Assembly (NCBI RefSeq): GCF_040732315.1
Contig: NZ_CP160388.1
Coordinates: 1,575,501-1,639,500 of the forward strand
Reading direction: 5' to 3'
From: Oryzisolibacter sp. LB2S
Lineage (GTDB): Bacteria; Pseudomonadota; Gammaproteobacteria; Burkholderiales; Burkholderiaceae_C
Length of the DNA stretch: 64,000 bases
Below, piece after piece: positions 51,815 through 61,464 of the stretch. Position numbers and translations under genes: made by a program. The notes beneath the pieces are model-generated. The model saw only the letters and a list, made by a program, of their open reading frames with translations. It was not told the DNA's origin and did not search any database. The number at the start of each line of letters is the position of its first letter. Within the stretch, counting starts at the first letter, position 1.

Positions 51815-52987
51815 TCAGGCCCTGACGCACCGGGGCGGCGCCTGCGGCCGTGCAAGCCATGCGACGAGGCCCAGCAGCAGCGCCAGAACGGGGTCGGTGG
51901 ACTCGGCCGTGCGCTGCGGCAGAAACATCTGCGCGGCCTCGATCAGGCCCAGACAGAGGGCCACCAGGCTGGCTGCGGCCAGTGGCTGGCCGCTCCGGGC
52001 GCTGATCAACACGATCAATGCGCCGTAGAAAAAGCATTTCTCGAGCAGGTTCAGCAGGTTCACGCCCATGCTGCCCTCGAGCATGCCGGAGAACGGCACC
52101 CAGTGAAACGGCTGCGCCTGCGCCAGTGGCGTGAACGGCGTCAGCCCGCTGGCGAACAGGCTCACCACCATGGCCATGGTCAGCGCCGGCAGCGCGAAAC
52201 GGTGGTGGCGCCAGGGCAGGCAGGCCAGGGCCAGCGCGAGGCCGATGGCATTGGCCGGCGAGACGCTGCCGCCCGTGATGAACAGCTTGGCGCCGACGAT
52301 GGCGCAGGCCGCGACGGCCATGGTCCAGGCGCGCACGCGCCCGGATGTGGACAGATCCCACAGCATGCAGAAGGCCAGCCAGGCGAGCGCCAGGTGCAGG
52401 GCGCGCACGGCGTCGATGCGCGGCGCACGCAGCAGGGGCTTGACGGCGTTGACCATGTTCTGCAGGTCCAGCGTGGGCACCAGCGGAAACCACTGGTAGC
52501 CCACCCACAGCAGCATCAGCGCGGCCGGCAGCAGGGCGCGTGGCATGACATTGGCCGTCCCTTTGCCCGCCACTTTGCCCGCGCTGTGGTGAGCCAGGGC
52601 GGGCATGAGCCTGTGTGCCGGTACGGCGATGGCCACGCCCAGCAACATGCCTGCGACATTGGCGATCACGTCGTTGAGGGCGGCGACCCGGCCCGGCACC
52701 CACAGCTGCACGATCTGCAGCGCCAGGGCCAGCAGCGCCCCGAGTGCGAGCAGCAGGCCCAGCCGGGAATAACCCCTGCGCTGTGGTGCGCACAGCAGGG
52801 CCGCGACCAGGCCGTAGGGCGCGAACAGCAGCACGTTGCCCACCAGATCGCCGCGGCCCATGGGCCACAGCGGCGCGGTCAAGAGTGCTGCGGCCTCCTG
52901 CGGCCAATGCGGGTCGGCGGCGAAGTGAAAAGGGTAGAGCGAGCCGTAGCCGATCAGCACGGCGATCAGCAGCAGCAGGGCGCGCAT
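51815..52987 (-). CDS. VanZ family membrane protein
   Basis: 390 residues, with a VanZ-like N-terminal part ([55 protein letters not shown]) followed by further membrane helices and a second VanZ-like part near the C-terminus ([35 protein letters not shown]). The family's function is unclear beyond an association with glycopeptide tolerance in Gram-positives, which should not be assumed here. Eleven bases after the aminotransferase stop, same strand, likely one operon. Confidence 0.88.
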   Translation of the reverse strand: MRALLLLIAVLIGYGSLYPFHFAADPHWPQEAAALLTAPLWPMGRGDLVGNVLLFAPYGLVAALLCAPQRRGYSRLGLLLALGALLALALQIVQLWVPGRVAALNDVIANVAGMLLGVAIAVPAHRLMPALAHHSAGKVAGKGTANVMPRALLPAALMLLWVGYQWFPLVPTLDLQNMVNAVKPLLRAPRIDAVRALHLALAWLAFCMLWDLSTSGRVRAWTMAVAACAIVGAKLFITGGSVSPANAIGLALALACLPWRHHRFALPALTMAMVVSLFASGLTPFTPLAQAQPFHWVPFSGMLEGSMGVNLLNLLEKCFFYGALIVLISARSGQPLAAASLVALCLGLIEAAQMFLPQRTAESTDPVLALLLGLVAWLARPQAPPRCVRA

Positions 52988-52998
52988 CGGCGGTGTGC

Positions 52999-54150
52999 CT
53001 ACAGCCTGCGCAGGCGCTCTATGGCCGCGCGCAGCGTCTCGTCCTTCTTGGCAAAGCAAAAGCGCACCACACGCTGGTCAAAGGCGTCCGCGTAGAAGGC
53101 CGACAGCGGTATGGCGGCGACGCCGATCTCGCGCGTGAGCCATTGGCAGAAATCGGCCTCGCCCAGGTCGCTGACGGCGGAAATGTCCACGCACTGGAAA
53201 TAGCTGCCGCTGCTGGGCAACAGTCTCAGGCGCGAGCCGGCCAGGCCGGCGCGGAACAGGTCGCGCTTGGCCTGGTAGAAGGCGGGCAGTTGCAGGTAGG
53301 GCGCGGGGTCCTTCAGATACTCGGCCAGGCCGTGCTGCATGGGGGTGTTGACGGTGAACACGTTGAACTGGTGCACCTTGCGCAGCTCCGCCGTCATGCT
53401 CGCGGGCGCGGCCACCGTGCCCACCTTCCAGCCCGTCACGTGAAAGGTCTTGCCGAAGCTCGAGACGATGAAGGCGCGCTCGGCCAGGCCGGGAAAGCGC
53501 GCCGCGCTCTGGTGCTCGGCGCCGTCGAAGACCATGTGCTCGTAGACCTCGTCGCTGATGAGCAGCACATTGGTCGGCGCCAGCAGCTCCTCGAGCTCGC
53601 GCATCTCCTCGGCCGACCAGATGGTGGCACTGGGGTTGTGCGGGCTGTTGATGATCAAGAGGCGCGTGCGCGGCGTGATGGCGGCGGCGATCCTCGCGAA
53701 GTCGGGCCTGAAGCTGCCCGGCGTGAGCGCCACGCGCACGGCCACACCGCCGGCGAGCTCGATGTTGGGCACGTAGCTGTCGTAGCAGGGATCGAGCACG
53801 ATGACCTCGTCGCCCGGATGCACGCAGGCGAGTATGGCCGTGAGGATGGCCTGGGTGGCCCCGGCCGTGATGGTGATTTCGGCCTCCGGGTCGTACCGGC
53901 GCGCGTGCATTGCTTCAATTTTGGAAGCGACTGCCTGGCGCAGGGCGGGCACGCCGGCCATGGGCGGGTATTGGTTGTGACCCGCCTGCATGGCGTGCGT
54001 GACGGCGTTCACGAGCCGTGGGTCACAGTCGAAGTCCGGAAAGCCCTGGCCCAGGTTGACGGCCCGGTGTTCGAGCGCCAGCGCCGACATGACGCTGAAG
54101 ATGGTGGTGCCCACCTGGGGCAGGCGGCTCGGAAATGCAGGTGTGCTCAT
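52999..54150 (-). CDS. PLP-dependent aminotransferase (YbdL/methionine aminotransferase-like)
   Basis: 383 residues, fold type I. N-terminal [20 protein letters not shown] and [65 protein letters not shown], with the PLP lysine in [15 protein letters not shown]. This pattern matches E. coli YbdL and kynurenine aminotransferase-like enzymes, which prefer methionine, His and Phe. The start overlaps the stop of the CysB-like regulator (ATGA), so the two are translationally coupled; a sulfur link is plausible. Confidence 0.9.
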   Translation of the reverse strand: MSTPAFPSRLPQVGTTIFSVMSALALEHRAVNLGQGFPDFDCDPRLVNAVTHAMQAGHNQYPPMAGVPALRQAVASKIEAMHARRYDPEAEITITAGATQAILTAILACVHPGDEVIVLDPCYDSYVPNIELAGGVAVRVALTPGSFRPDFARIAAAITPRTRLLIINSPHNPSATIWSAEEMRELEELLAPTNVLLISDEVYEHMVFDGAEHQSAARFPGLAERAFIVSSFGKTFHVTGWKVGTVAAPASMTAELRKVHQFNVFTVNTPMQHGLAEYLKDPAPYLQLPAFYQAKRDLFRAGLAGSRLRLLPSSGSYFQCVDISAVSDLGEADFCQWLTREIGVAAIPLSAFYADAFDQRVVRFCFAKKDETLRAAIERLRRL

Positions 54151-55088
54151 AGCTCGTAGTCGTTGACATGGCCGGTCATGGCGCGGGCGATGAGGTCGCG
54201 GCTCAGGCGGTCGCTGAGCAGCTCGGCAAACTTGTAGACGAAGTTGCGCAGATAGGCGCCGCGCTTGAAGGCCACGCGCGCCACGTTCTGGCCGAACAGA
54301 TGGCCCAGGGGGCGTACCACCAGGTCCCCGATCGGGTCCTCGCGCATGGCCATTTCGGCGACGATGCCCACGCCCAGACCCAGGCGCACATAGGTCTTGA
54401 TGACGTCGGAATCGATGGCCTCGAGCACGATGCGCGGCTGCAGCTTGCGCGTGGCAAAGGCCTGGTCGATCTTGCCGCGGCCCGTGAACGAGGGGTGGTA
54501 GGTGATCAGCGATTCGTGCGCGATGTCCTCCAGCCCTATGCGCTCCTTCTGCGCCAGCGCGTGGCCGGGGGGGAGCACGAGCACATGCTGCCATTCGTAG
54601 CAGGGCAGGGTGACGAGGTCCGGGTAGTCGGCCAGCGACTCCGTGGCCATGCCGATCTCGACCACCTCGTCGATGACCATGCGCGCCACCTCGTGCGGCG
54701 TGGCCTGGTGCAGGCTGATGTTGACCTTGGGATAGGCCTCGCGCAGCCTGGCCACGGGCAGTGGAAGCACATAGCGCGCCTGGGTGTGCGTGGTCGCAAT
54801 GCCCAGGGTGCCGCTGTCCTGCGCGCTGTACTGCTCGCCGATGCGCTTGAGGTTGCCCACCTCGCGCATGATGAGTTCTATGCTTCTGAGCACATGCTGG
54901 CCGGGTTCGGTGATGCGCTTGAGGCGCTTGCCGTGGCGCGCGAAGATGTCCACGCCCAGTTCGTCTTCCAGTTCGATGATGGCCTTGGAGACGCCCGGCT
55001 GCGAGGTGTGCAGCGCCTTGGCGGCCTCCGTCAGATTGAGGTTGCGGCGTGCGGCCTCCTGGACGAAGCGGAACTGGTGCAGGTTCAT
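54147..55088 (-). CDS. CysB-family LysR regulator
   Basis: 313 residues. Very close to the CysB/Cbl group: MNLHQFRFVQEAARRNLNLT, EAAKALHTSQPGVSKAIIEL, EDELGVDIFARHGKRLKRIT, GTLGIATTHTQARYVLP and SFTGRGKIDQAF (O-acetylserine/sulfate-site region). It activates sulfate assimilation genes. Neighbours fit sulfur and siroheme metabolism: cbiX upstream (siroheme is the sulfite reductase cofactor) and a methionine-type aminotransferase downstream. Whether it is CysB itself or Cbl cannot be told here. Confidence 0.93.
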   Translation of the reverse strand: MNLHQFRFVQEAARRNLNLTEAAKALHTSQPGVSKAIIELEDELGVDIFARHGKRLKRITEPGQHVLRSIELIMREVGNLKRIGEQYSAQDSGTLGIATTHTQARYVLPLPVARLREAYPKVNISLHQATPHEVARMVIDEVVEIGMATESLADYPDLVTLPCYEWQHVLVLPPGHALAQKERIGLEDIAHESLITYHPSFTGRGKIDQAFATRKLQPRIVLEAIDSDVIKTYVRLGLGVGIVAEMAMREDPIGDLVVRPLGHLFGQNVARVAFKRGAYLRNFVYKFAELLSDRLSRDLIARAMTGHVNDYEL

Positions 55089-55093
55089 GTCTT

Positions 55094-55128
55094 ATGACGC
55101 TTAAGAAGTCGCGTCATTATGACGTCAT
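55094..55128. promoter_or_regulatory. ATGACG repeats upstream of CysB-like gene
   Basis: ATGACG (55094-55099), CGTCAT (55112-55117) and the palindrome ATGACGTCAT (55119-55128) in a short AT-rich gap that overlaps the cbiX stop. Candidate autoregulatory site for the CysB-like protein. Confidence 0.45.
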
Positions 55129-55505
55129 TCGTATAACGATGCGGTGGCAATCTCGGCCATCAGCGCGATGAGGCGGTCGTCCTCGCCAATGGGCGGCTGC
55201 AGGCGCAATGTGATCTGTGGATGTGCCGCCGCCAGCGCTGCCACCTGCCGCGGCAGGTCGTCGCGCACATGGCGGCCGGCGCCCAGGAACAGGGGCACGA
55301 TGCCGATATGCCGCGCGCCCTGCGCCACCAGACCATCGAGTGCCGTGCCCAGGTCGGGGCCGCACAGCTCCAGGTAGGCGCAGCGCACGGCCAGATCGGG
55401 CTGCCGGGCCTGGATGCGCGCCGCAACGGCCTCCATGGGGCGGCGCCAGAGTGGGTCGCGCGAGCCATGGGCCAATAAAATGATAGCTGCTTGCGCTTTA
55501 TCCAT
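55125..55505 (-). CDS. cbiX: Sirohydrochlorin chelatase, short CbiX type
   Basis: 126 residues, the small single-domain CbiX. Metal-binding His in IILLAHGSRDPLW (residue 13) and second His in IVPLFLGAGRHVRDDLP. It inserts metal into sirohydrochlorin, for siroheme or cobalamin. The start codon and the first ten residues (MDKAQAAIIL) are encoded by a dispersed repeat copy, yet lead straight into the family's first beta strand. It lies 33 bases after lptG on the minus strand and before the CysB-like regulator. Confidence 0.9.
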   Translation of the reverse strand: MDKAQAAIILLAHGSRDPLWRRPMEAVAARIQARQPDLAVRCAYLELCGPDLGTALDGLVAQGARHIGIVPLFLGAGRHVRDDLPRQVAALAAAHPQITLRLQPPIGEDDRLIALMAEIATASLYE

Positions 55506-55534
55506 AAGCCTTGGAGCCCAAAAACGCTTGAAAT
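55473..55534 (+). repeat. Dispersed ~60 bp element, copy 11, spanning cbiX start
   Basis: CAATAAAATGATAGCTGCTT, GCGCTTTATCCATAAGCCTT, GGAGCCCAAAAACGCTTGAA. The best-preserved copy. Its complement supplies the cbiX ATG, first codons and 5' UTR. Confidence 0.82.
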
Positions 55535-55538
55535 GCTG

Positions 55539-56639
55539 CTAGCGCCGCAGCACCAGCCATCCGAACGCGGCCAGAGACAGCAGGGAGTAGATCAGGCCCG
55601 GAGCCGCCGCCGTGAGCCAGGGTGACCAGTTCTGCAGGTTGCCGGCAAAGCCGAAGACGTTGTTGAGCAGAAAGAAGCTGATGCCGGCCATGACGCCCGT
55701 GAACACATAGCCGGCGATGCCGCCCGAGCGGAAATGCAGGTAGGCGAAGGGCAGGGACAGCACCACCATCACCAGGCAGCTCAGGGGGTAGAACACCTTG
55801 CGCCAGAACTCGATCTCATAGCGCTGCGCGGACTGGCCATTGGCCTCCAGGTGGCGGATGTAGTGGAACAGGTCGATCGTGGCCATCTTGTCGGGCTTGA
55901 GCACGGATGCGGCGACCATGTCGGCGCTGATGCGCGTGGGCCATTGCATGCTTGGCTCTCGAACGCGGGTCACGCCGATGTCGCCATTGGCCCGCTGGTC
56001 GAAGACCGTGCGCTGGACCTGCTGCAGGTCCCAGGCGTCTTCGGCGAACTGCGCCTGCTCGGCCGACGTGGTGGATGCCACGCGGCCTCGGGCATCGAAC
56101 TCGAAGATCTGTACGCCGCGCATCTGGCCGTCGGCGTCGATGGCGCGCACGTTCACTGCAAAGGAATGGTCGCCCTGGCGCTCCTTGAGCCAGGCGCCGG
56201 TGGCGCCGGTGCTGATCTGGCCCTGGCTGCGCGCGCGGATCAGCGCGGCCGTGCGCTCGGTGGCCGGTGCCAGGTAGTCGCCCACGGCAATCGTGAGGAC
56301 GACGAAGGCACAGCCGAGCACCAGCAGCGTGCTCAGCGCCCGCCATGGCCCCAGCCCACTGGTGCGCATGATGGTGAATTCCGAACTCTGCGCCAGCCGT
56401 GCCATGACGAAGATCGTGCCGATCAGCACGGAGATGGGCAGCAGCTCATACAGATGCTGGGGCAGGCCCAGCGCGACGGACAACAGGGCCTGGGTCAGTG
56501 GATAGGCCAGGCCTGTACGGCCGGTCCAGCGCAGCTCGTCCACCAGATCGAAGAAGAAGAACAGCGCCAGAAACGCGAGCGTGACAAAGGCCACGCTGAC
56601 GATGACCTCGCGGTAGATGAGGCGGCGGATGGTGTTCAC
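55539..56639 (-). CDS. lptG: LPS export ABC transporter permease LptG
   Basis: 366 residues, six membrane helices around a periplasmic beta-jellyroll domain. MNTIRRLIYREVIVSVAFVT, the coupling region LIGTIFVMARLAQSSEFTIM, and the late YEIEFWRKVFYPLSCLVMVV are LptG hallmarks. With LptF and LptB it extracts lipopolysaccharide from the inner membrane and passes it to LptC. The ATG overlaps the lptF stop by four bases. Confidence 0.96.
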   Translation of the reverse strand: MNTIRRLIYREVIVSVAFVTLAFLALFFFFDLVDELRWTGRTGLAYPLTQALLSVALGLPQHLYELLPISVLIGTIFVMARLAQSSEFTIMRTSGLGPWRALSTLLVLGCAFVVLTIAVGDYLAPATERTAALIRARSQGQISTGATGAWLKERQGDHSFAVNVRAIDADGQMRGVQIFEFDARGRVASTTSAEQAQFAEDAWDLQQVQRTVFDQRANGDIGVTRVREPSMQWPTRISADMVAASVLKPDKMATIDLFHYIRHLEANGQSAQRYEIEFWRKVFYPLSCLVMVVLSLPFAYLHFRSGGIAGYVFTGVMAGISFFLLNNVFGFAGNLQNWSPWLTAAAPGLIYSLLSLAAFGWLVLRR

Positions 56640-57733
56640 GCGACCTCCTTGTGCCGCAGGAGCGCGCGCAGCGACCAGTGGTTGTGCCGCGCCGCCACCA
56701 GCAGCAGCGCAAGCGCCAGCGCGCCGCCATGAAGCCCCAGCAGGAAGGTGAGCATGCCCACGCGGCCCGTTCCCACCCAGGCCTGACCGACGGTCATGAG
56801 GTTGTAGTACACCATGAACGCAAACAGGGCCATCATCAGGCCGCCGCTGCGGTGCGCGCGCGGATTGACGATGGCGACGGCCAGGCCCAGCACGACGAAG
56901 TTGAGTGCGGCCAGGGGCATGCCTATGCGCCAGCCCAGTTCGGCGCGGGACTGGGCCTGCGGGTCGCGGGCCAGATCCCAGGTGTCGCGAATCTTCACGC
57001 TGTTTGAATCCATGCCACCGTCCGGGTGACTGTCGAGCAGCGTGCCGTACTCGGCAAACTCGCTGATGCGCAGGCCATGCCCGTCCTGCATGGCTTCCTC
57101 CAGGCGCTGGCCATTGCTCAGCAGCACCATGCGCTCGCCATTGCGCACCTCCAGGCGCGCGCTCTGCGCGGACGTGACGGTCTCGCGCTGCTTCTCGCGC
57201 GTGACGATGAAGACGTTGTTGGCCGCATTCGCGGTGGGTGAGTCCTTGTCGATGAAGAACACGCGCGAGCCGTTGGACGACTCCTGAAACTCCCCGGGCG
57301 CGACACGATCGACGTCGCTGCGCTGCTCATACTGCGTTCTGAGCTCCTGGATCTGGCGATTGGCCCAGGGCCAGATCGCGAGCGACAGCGCCGCAATGGC
57401 GAGCATGACCGGCCAGGAAAAGCGCAGCAGCGGCGCCAGCAGGCTCAGCAGGCCGCGGCCCGCGGAGAACCAGATGGCCATCTCGCTGTCGCGGTACATG
57501 CGCGAGAGCGTCCCGACGATGGTGACGAACAGGCTCAGGCCGAGAATCGTGGGAAGCTGGCCCAGCACCGTGAAGCCCATCACGAGCATCACGTCCGCCG
57601 GTGCCACGTTGCCGCGCGCGGCCTGCCCCAGCGTGCGGATGAGCATCATGGTCATGACCACCGTGATCAGCACCACCAGGGTCGCGCCAAAGCTGCGGGC
57701 CAGCTCTTTGCGAATGGATGAATCGAATAACAT
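56636..57733 (-). CDS. lptF: LPS export ABC transporter permease LptF
   Basis: 365 residues, LptG partner with the same layout: MLFDSSIRKELARSFGATLV, LSLFVTIVGTLSRMYRDSEM, AIWFSAGRGL, periplasmic domain, then SRAELGWRIGMPLAALNFVV. ATG at 57733, divergent from pepA with 75 bases between starts, the usual lptFG/pepA arrangement in Proteobacteria. Confidence 0.96.
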   Translation of the reverse strand: MLFDSSIRKELARSFGATLVVLITVVMTMMLIRTLGQAARGNVAPADVMLVMGFTVLGQLPTILGLSLFVTIVGTLSRMYRDSEMAIWFSAGRGLLSLLAPLLRFSWPVMLAIAALSLAIWPWANRQIQELRTQYEQRSDVDRVAPGEFQESSNGSRVFFIDKDSPTANAANNVFIVTREKQRETVTSAQSARLEVRNGERMVLLSNGQRLEEAMQDGHGLRISEFAEYGTLLDSHPDGGMDSNSVKIRDTWDLARDPQAQSRAELGWRIGMPLAALNFVVLGLAVAIVNPRAHRSGGLMMALFAFMVYYNLMTVGQAWVGTGRVGMLTFLLGLHGGALALALLLVAARHNHWSLRALLRHKEVA

Positions 57734-57808
57734 TGGTAACGGGCCTGAGGCTGCTGTTGCGCGGGTACGCAAGAGCGCATGGCTCGCTCTGGAAAGAAAA
57801 CGCCGATT

Positions 57809-59299
57809 ATGAACTTCGAACTGAAGACGCTTTCGCTCGCCGCGGCGGCATCGCACAAATGTGATTTGCTGGTGCTGCTGGTGCCCGAAGGCCTTGCGCC
57901 GCAGGCCGACGCCCTGTCCCAACTCGTCGCCAGCGCAATCAAGGATGGAGACCTCGAGACCAAGCCCGGCAAGCAGCTGTCGCTGTATGCGCCGCACGGC
58001 ATTGCCGCGCGCCGGGTGGTGCTGCTCGGATGCGGCAAGGGCGGCGCGCATGCCGTGCGCCAGGCGGTGCAGGCCCTGGGCGCTACCCTGAAGAGCGCGG
58101 CCATCAAGCGCGCCGCGTTGGTGTTCTGCATGGAACCCGAAGTGGGCGCCGTGGGCGCCGCCGTGCGTGCGATGGCCGACGCGAGCTATGTCTACACCGC
58201 CACCAAGCCCAAGGCCGAACCGCGTGCGCTGTCGCGCGTGACGGTGGGAGTCGCTGACGCGGCCGCGGCGCGCGCAGAGTTCGCTACCGCGGCGGCCCTG
58301 GTCACCGGCATCGAATACGCGCGCGACTGGGCCAACCGCCCGGCCAACCACGCCACCCCCACATTGATCGGCGATGCGGCCAAGGCGCTGGCCAGGCATG
58401 CGGGCATCCAGTGCAAGCTGCATGGGCCGGCGCAGGTGGCCAAGTGGGGCATGGGCGCCTTTCTCGCCGTGGCCCAGGGCTCGGACCAGCCGCTGCGCTT
58501 CATCGAACTCCGGTACGACGGCGCGCCGCGCACGCAGGCGCCCGTGGTGCTGGTGGGCAAGGGCATCACCTTCGACACCGGAGGCATCTCGCTCAAGCCC
58601 GCAGCCGAGATGGACGAAATGAAGTTCGACATGGGCGGCGCCGCGAGCGTGCTCGGGGTGTTCCGGGCGCTCGCCGAACTCAGGCCCGCCGTCAACGTCG
58701 TGGGCCTGATTCCTGCCTGCGAGAACATGCCCGACGGCAGGGCCGTCAAACCCGGCGACGTGGTGACGAGCATGAGCGGCCAGACCATAGAGATACTGAA
58801 CACCGACGCCGAGGGGCGCCTCGTGCTCTGCGATGCGCTGACCTACGCCGCGCGCTTCAAGCCGCAGGCCCTGATCGACATTGCCACCTTGACGGGCGCC
58901 TGTGTCGTGGCGCTGGGCGCGCTGCGCAGCGGCTTGTTTGCATCCGACGACGAGCTCGCCGCACGCCTTCAGGCGGCCGGCGACGCGGCGCTCGACCCCT
59001 GCTGGCGCATGCCCCTCGACGACGACTATGCCGATGGGCTCAAGAGCAATTTTGCCGACGTGGCAAACGTTGCCGGGCGCGCAGGCGGCGCCATCACAGC
59101 TGCCAAGTTTCTGCAGCGCTTTGTCGGTGACCTGCCCTGGGCGCATCTGGACATCGCGGGCACGGCATGGAAGGGCGGCGCGGCCAAGGGGGCGACGGGG
59201 CGTCCGGTTGGCCTGCTGCTGCACTACCTGCTCGACGTTGCGGCCACGAGCGGCAGCCGGCGCAAGGCGGCGGCGCCCAGGCGCGCGCGTGCGGTGTGA
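57809..59299 (+). CDS. pepA: Leucyl aminopeptidase (M17)
   Basis: Hexameric cytosolic metalloaminopeptidase, 496 residues; in E. coli it also binds DNA at xer/cer and at the carAB promoter. M17 motifs: VGKGITFDTGGISLKP (Lys/Asp ligands), MKFDMGGAASVLG, the family signature NTDAEGRLVLCDAL (Asp and Glu ligands), and HLDIAGTAW. ATG 57809. Followed 25 bases later by holC. A carAB leader with unusual structure exists elsewhere in this window; a regulatory link is speculative. Confidence 0.97.
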   Translation: MNFELKTLSLAAAASHKCDLLVLLVPEGLAPQADALSQLVASAIKDGDLETKPGKQLSLYAPHGIAARRVVLLGCGKGGAHAVRQAVQALGATLKSAAIKRAALVFCMEPEVGAVGAAVRAMADASYVYTATKPKAEPRALSRVTVGVADAAAARAEFATAAALVTGIEYARDWANRPANHATPTLIGDAAKALARHAGIQCKLHGPAQVAKWGMGAFLAVAQGSDQPLRFIELRYDGAPRTQAPVVLVGKGITFDTGGISLKPAAEMDEMKFDMGGAASVLGVFRALAELRPAVNVVGLIPACENMPDGRAVKPGDVVTSMSGQTIEILNTDAEGRLVLCDALTYAARFKPQALIDIATLTGACVVALGALRSGLFASDDELAARLQAAGDAALDPCWRMPLDDDYADGLKSNFADVANVAGRAGGAITAAKFLQRFVGDLPWAHLDIAGTAWKGGAAKGATGRPVGLLLHYLLDVAATSGSRRKAAAPRRARAV

Positions 59300-59324
59300 T
59301 GGCCAGGCAGGGAGCCGCGCGTTC

Positions 59325-59759
59325 ATGACCGAGGTGGCATTTCACTTCAATGCGCCCGACAAGCTCGCCTATGTCTGCCGGTTTGCGCGCAAGGCGTTGC
59401 GCCAGGATGCACGCGTGGTGATCACGGGAAGCGGGCCCGATCTGCAACGCCTCGATCGCATGCTGTGGGCCATGAGGCCCGTCGACTTCGTCGCGCATTG
59501 CGCGGACGGCGCCGACGATCAGCTGCGTGAGCTCAGCCCGGTGTTGCTCACGACGGATCCTGCTTCCACCAGCCTGTGTGACGTGCTCGTGAATGTGGGT
59601 GACGCGGTGCCCGCAGGCTTTGAGCGTTATGCCCGCCTGGTCGAGGTGGTGAGTCAGGCCGATGAAGGCGACAGGGCCCGGGCCAGAGCGCGCTGGCGCC
59701 ACTATGCCGAGCAGGGCTACGCGATCGTTCGTCACGACCTGGTCCTGAAGGAGGGGTAG
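59325..59759 (+). CDS. holC: DNA polymerase III subunit chi
   Basis: 144 residues (E. coli 147). MTEVAFHFNAPDKLAYVCRF, ARKALRQDARVVITG, LWAMRPVDFVAHC and the late WRHYAEQGYAIVRHDLV match HolC, which links the clamp loader to SSB. pepA-holC is a conserved gene pair. ATG 59325; weak RBS, so coupling to pepA is likely. Confidence 0.93.
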   Translation: MTEVAFHFNAPDKLAYVCRFARKALRQDARVVITGSGPDLQRLDRMLWAMRPVDFVAHCADGADDQLRELSPVLLTTDPASTSLCDVLVNVGDAVPAGFERYARLVEVVSQADEGDRARARARWRHYAEQGYAIVRHDLVLKEG

Positions 59760-59762
59760 TCC

Positions 59763-60176
59763 ATGAGCACACCGCCTCGGCTTCCGCCGCGATTCGTGCC
59801 CACGCTCACCGATGTGGTCCATCTGCCGGAAGGGGCGCAGTCGCCCGCTCCCCGGGATGTGGGCGGGGCCGCGCCGCAGGGCGTTGCCGCACCAACAGTG
59901 CCGGTCGTGCCGGTTGTCGCGCCATCTGACCGGGGCTGGTCGGACGGCGCGCTTCCCGACGGCATCGAGGAATACGTGGTGCACAGGCTCATGCAGCGCG
60001 TCGATCTGGTGCTGGACCAGCAGCTGCGCGAGGCCATCGCCGCGGTGGTGCAGGAGCAGACGCGCTCCATCGTCGTGCGTTTGCGCGAAGAGGTGGAATC
60101 CGTGGTCCGCCATGCCGTGTACGAGGCCGTCGCGCAGGAGCTCAGAGAGGACGGCGCACGGGATGCAAGCCGTTGA
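59763..60176 (+). CDS. Conserved hypothetical protein
   Basis: 137 residues. An N-terminal Pro/Ala/Val-rich disordered part (PRLPPRFVPTLTDVVHLPEG) leads to a C-terminal amphipathic helix (EEYVVHRLMQRVDLVLDQQL, REAIAAVVQEQTRSIVVRLR) likely to form a coiled coil. No family recognised. ATG 59763 lies 3 bases after holC, with AAGGAGG as RBS within holC, so it belongs to the pepA-holC operon and may partner HolC or the replisome; this is inference. Confidence 0.8.
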   Translation: MSTPPRLPPRFVPTLTDVVHLPEGAQSPAPRDVGGAAPQGVAAPTVPVVPVVAPSDRGWSDGALPDGIEEYVVHRLMQRVDLVLDQQLREAIAAVVQEQTRSIVVRLREEVESVVRHAVYEAVAQELREDGARDASR

Positions 60177-60305
60177 CCGGGTATGTCCCTGTGGTGTTTT
60201 CGGCTTTCTTGCGTGATTCCTGGTCGGACTGACCAAAAATTGCGATATGTTTCTTCGTGTTGGACAGTTCAGAAGATCCAGCGTCTTAAATCATCGGAGA
60301 ACCAA

Positions 60306-61439
60306 ATGCAATTGAAGTTGAAACTGACCGTCGCTGCCGCAATCGCAGCGGTTGCCGGCATCGCAGGCGCCCAGGACGTCACGGTGGTGCGGATCGGTAA
60401 CGTCGCTCCCATGTCCGGTCCTCAGGCGCATTACGGCAAGGACATCGAGAACGGCGTGCGCATGGCGATCGACGACATGAACGCGCAGGGCGTGGTGATC
60501 GGCGGCAAGAAGGTCAAGCTGGAACTGCTCAACGAAGACGACGCATCCGACCCCAAGCAGGGCACGGCGGCCGCGCAGAAGCTGTGCGATGCCAAGGTGG
60601 CCGGCGTGGTGGGACACCTCAATTCCGGGACGACCATCCCCGCATCCAAGGTCTACAACGACTGCGGCATTCCCCATGTGACGGGCGCCGCCACCAACCC
60701 GAACCTGACCAAGCCCGGCTACAAGACGACCTTCCGCATCATCGCCAATGACAACGCGCTGGGCGTGGGCCTGGCGGTCTACGCGGCCGAGACGCTCAAG
60801 CTCAAGAGCGTGGCCGTCATCGACGACCGCACGGCCTACGGCCAGGGCGTGGCCAACGTGTTCAAGCGCGCGGCCGCCGAAAAGGGCATCAAGGTCGTCG
60901 ACGAGCAGTTCACCACGGACAAGGCCACGGACTTCATGGCCATTCTCACGGCCATCAAGGCCAAGAACCCCGATGGCATCTTCTTCGGCGGCATGGATCC
61001 CCAGGCCGGCCCCATGCTGCGCCAGATGGAGCAGCTGGGCCTGTCCAACGTCAAGTACTTCGGTGGCGACGGCATTTGCACCACCGAGCTGCCCAAGCTC
61101 TCTGCGGGCGCCAAGACGATTGGCAACGTCATCTGTGCAGAAGGCGGCGCTTCGCTGGCCAAGATGCCCGGCGGCCTGGAGTGGAAGAAGCGCTACGACG
61201 CCAAGTACCCCGGCCAGTTCGTGCTCTACAGCCCCTACAAGTACGATGCCACCATGCTGCTCGTCGACGCCATGAAGCGCGCAGGTTCCTGGGACCCCAA
61301 GGTGTACATCCCCGAACTGCTCAAGTCCAACTACAAGGGCGTGACGGCCAACATCAAGTTCGAGCCCAATGGCGAGCTGGTGAACCCCGCGATCACGCTC
61401 TATGTGTACAAGGATGGCAAGAAGGTGCCGATGAACTGA
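60306..61439 (+). CDS. Branched-chain amino acid ABC transporter substrate-binding protein
   Basis: Periplasmic LivJ/LivK-type binding protein of 377 residues. Signal peptide MQLKLKLTVAAAIAAVAGIA (cleaved after AGA/GAQ). Ligand-binding features: VVRIGNVAPMSGPQAHYGKD, GVVGHLNSGTTIPASKVYND, TDKATDFMAILTAIKAKNPD. No permease or ATPase genes are near, so it is an orphan component. AT-rich 129-base upstream region; strong terminator after it, so monocistronic and probably highly expressed. Confidence 0.94.
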   Translation: MQLKLKLTVAAAIAAVAGIAGAQDVTVVRIGNVAPMSGPQAHYGKDIENGVRMAIDDMNAQGVVIGGKKVKLELLNEDDASDPKQGTAAAQKLCDAKVAGVVGHLNSGTTIPASKVYNDCGIPHVTGAATNPNLTKPGYKTTFRIIANDNALGVGLAVYAAETLKLKSVAVIDDRTAYGQGVANVFKRAAAEKGIKVVDEQFTTDKATDFMAILTAIKAKNPDGIFFGGMDPQAGPMLRQMEQLGLSNVKYFGGDGICTTELPKLSAGAKTIGNVICAEGGASLAKMPGGLEWKKRYDAKYPGQFVLYSPYKYDATMLLVDAMKRAGSWDPKVYIPELLKSNYKGVTANIKFEPNGELVNPAITLYVYKDGKKVPMN

Positions 61440-61464
61440 TCGGTTGCCGCGCAACCAGTACAGG

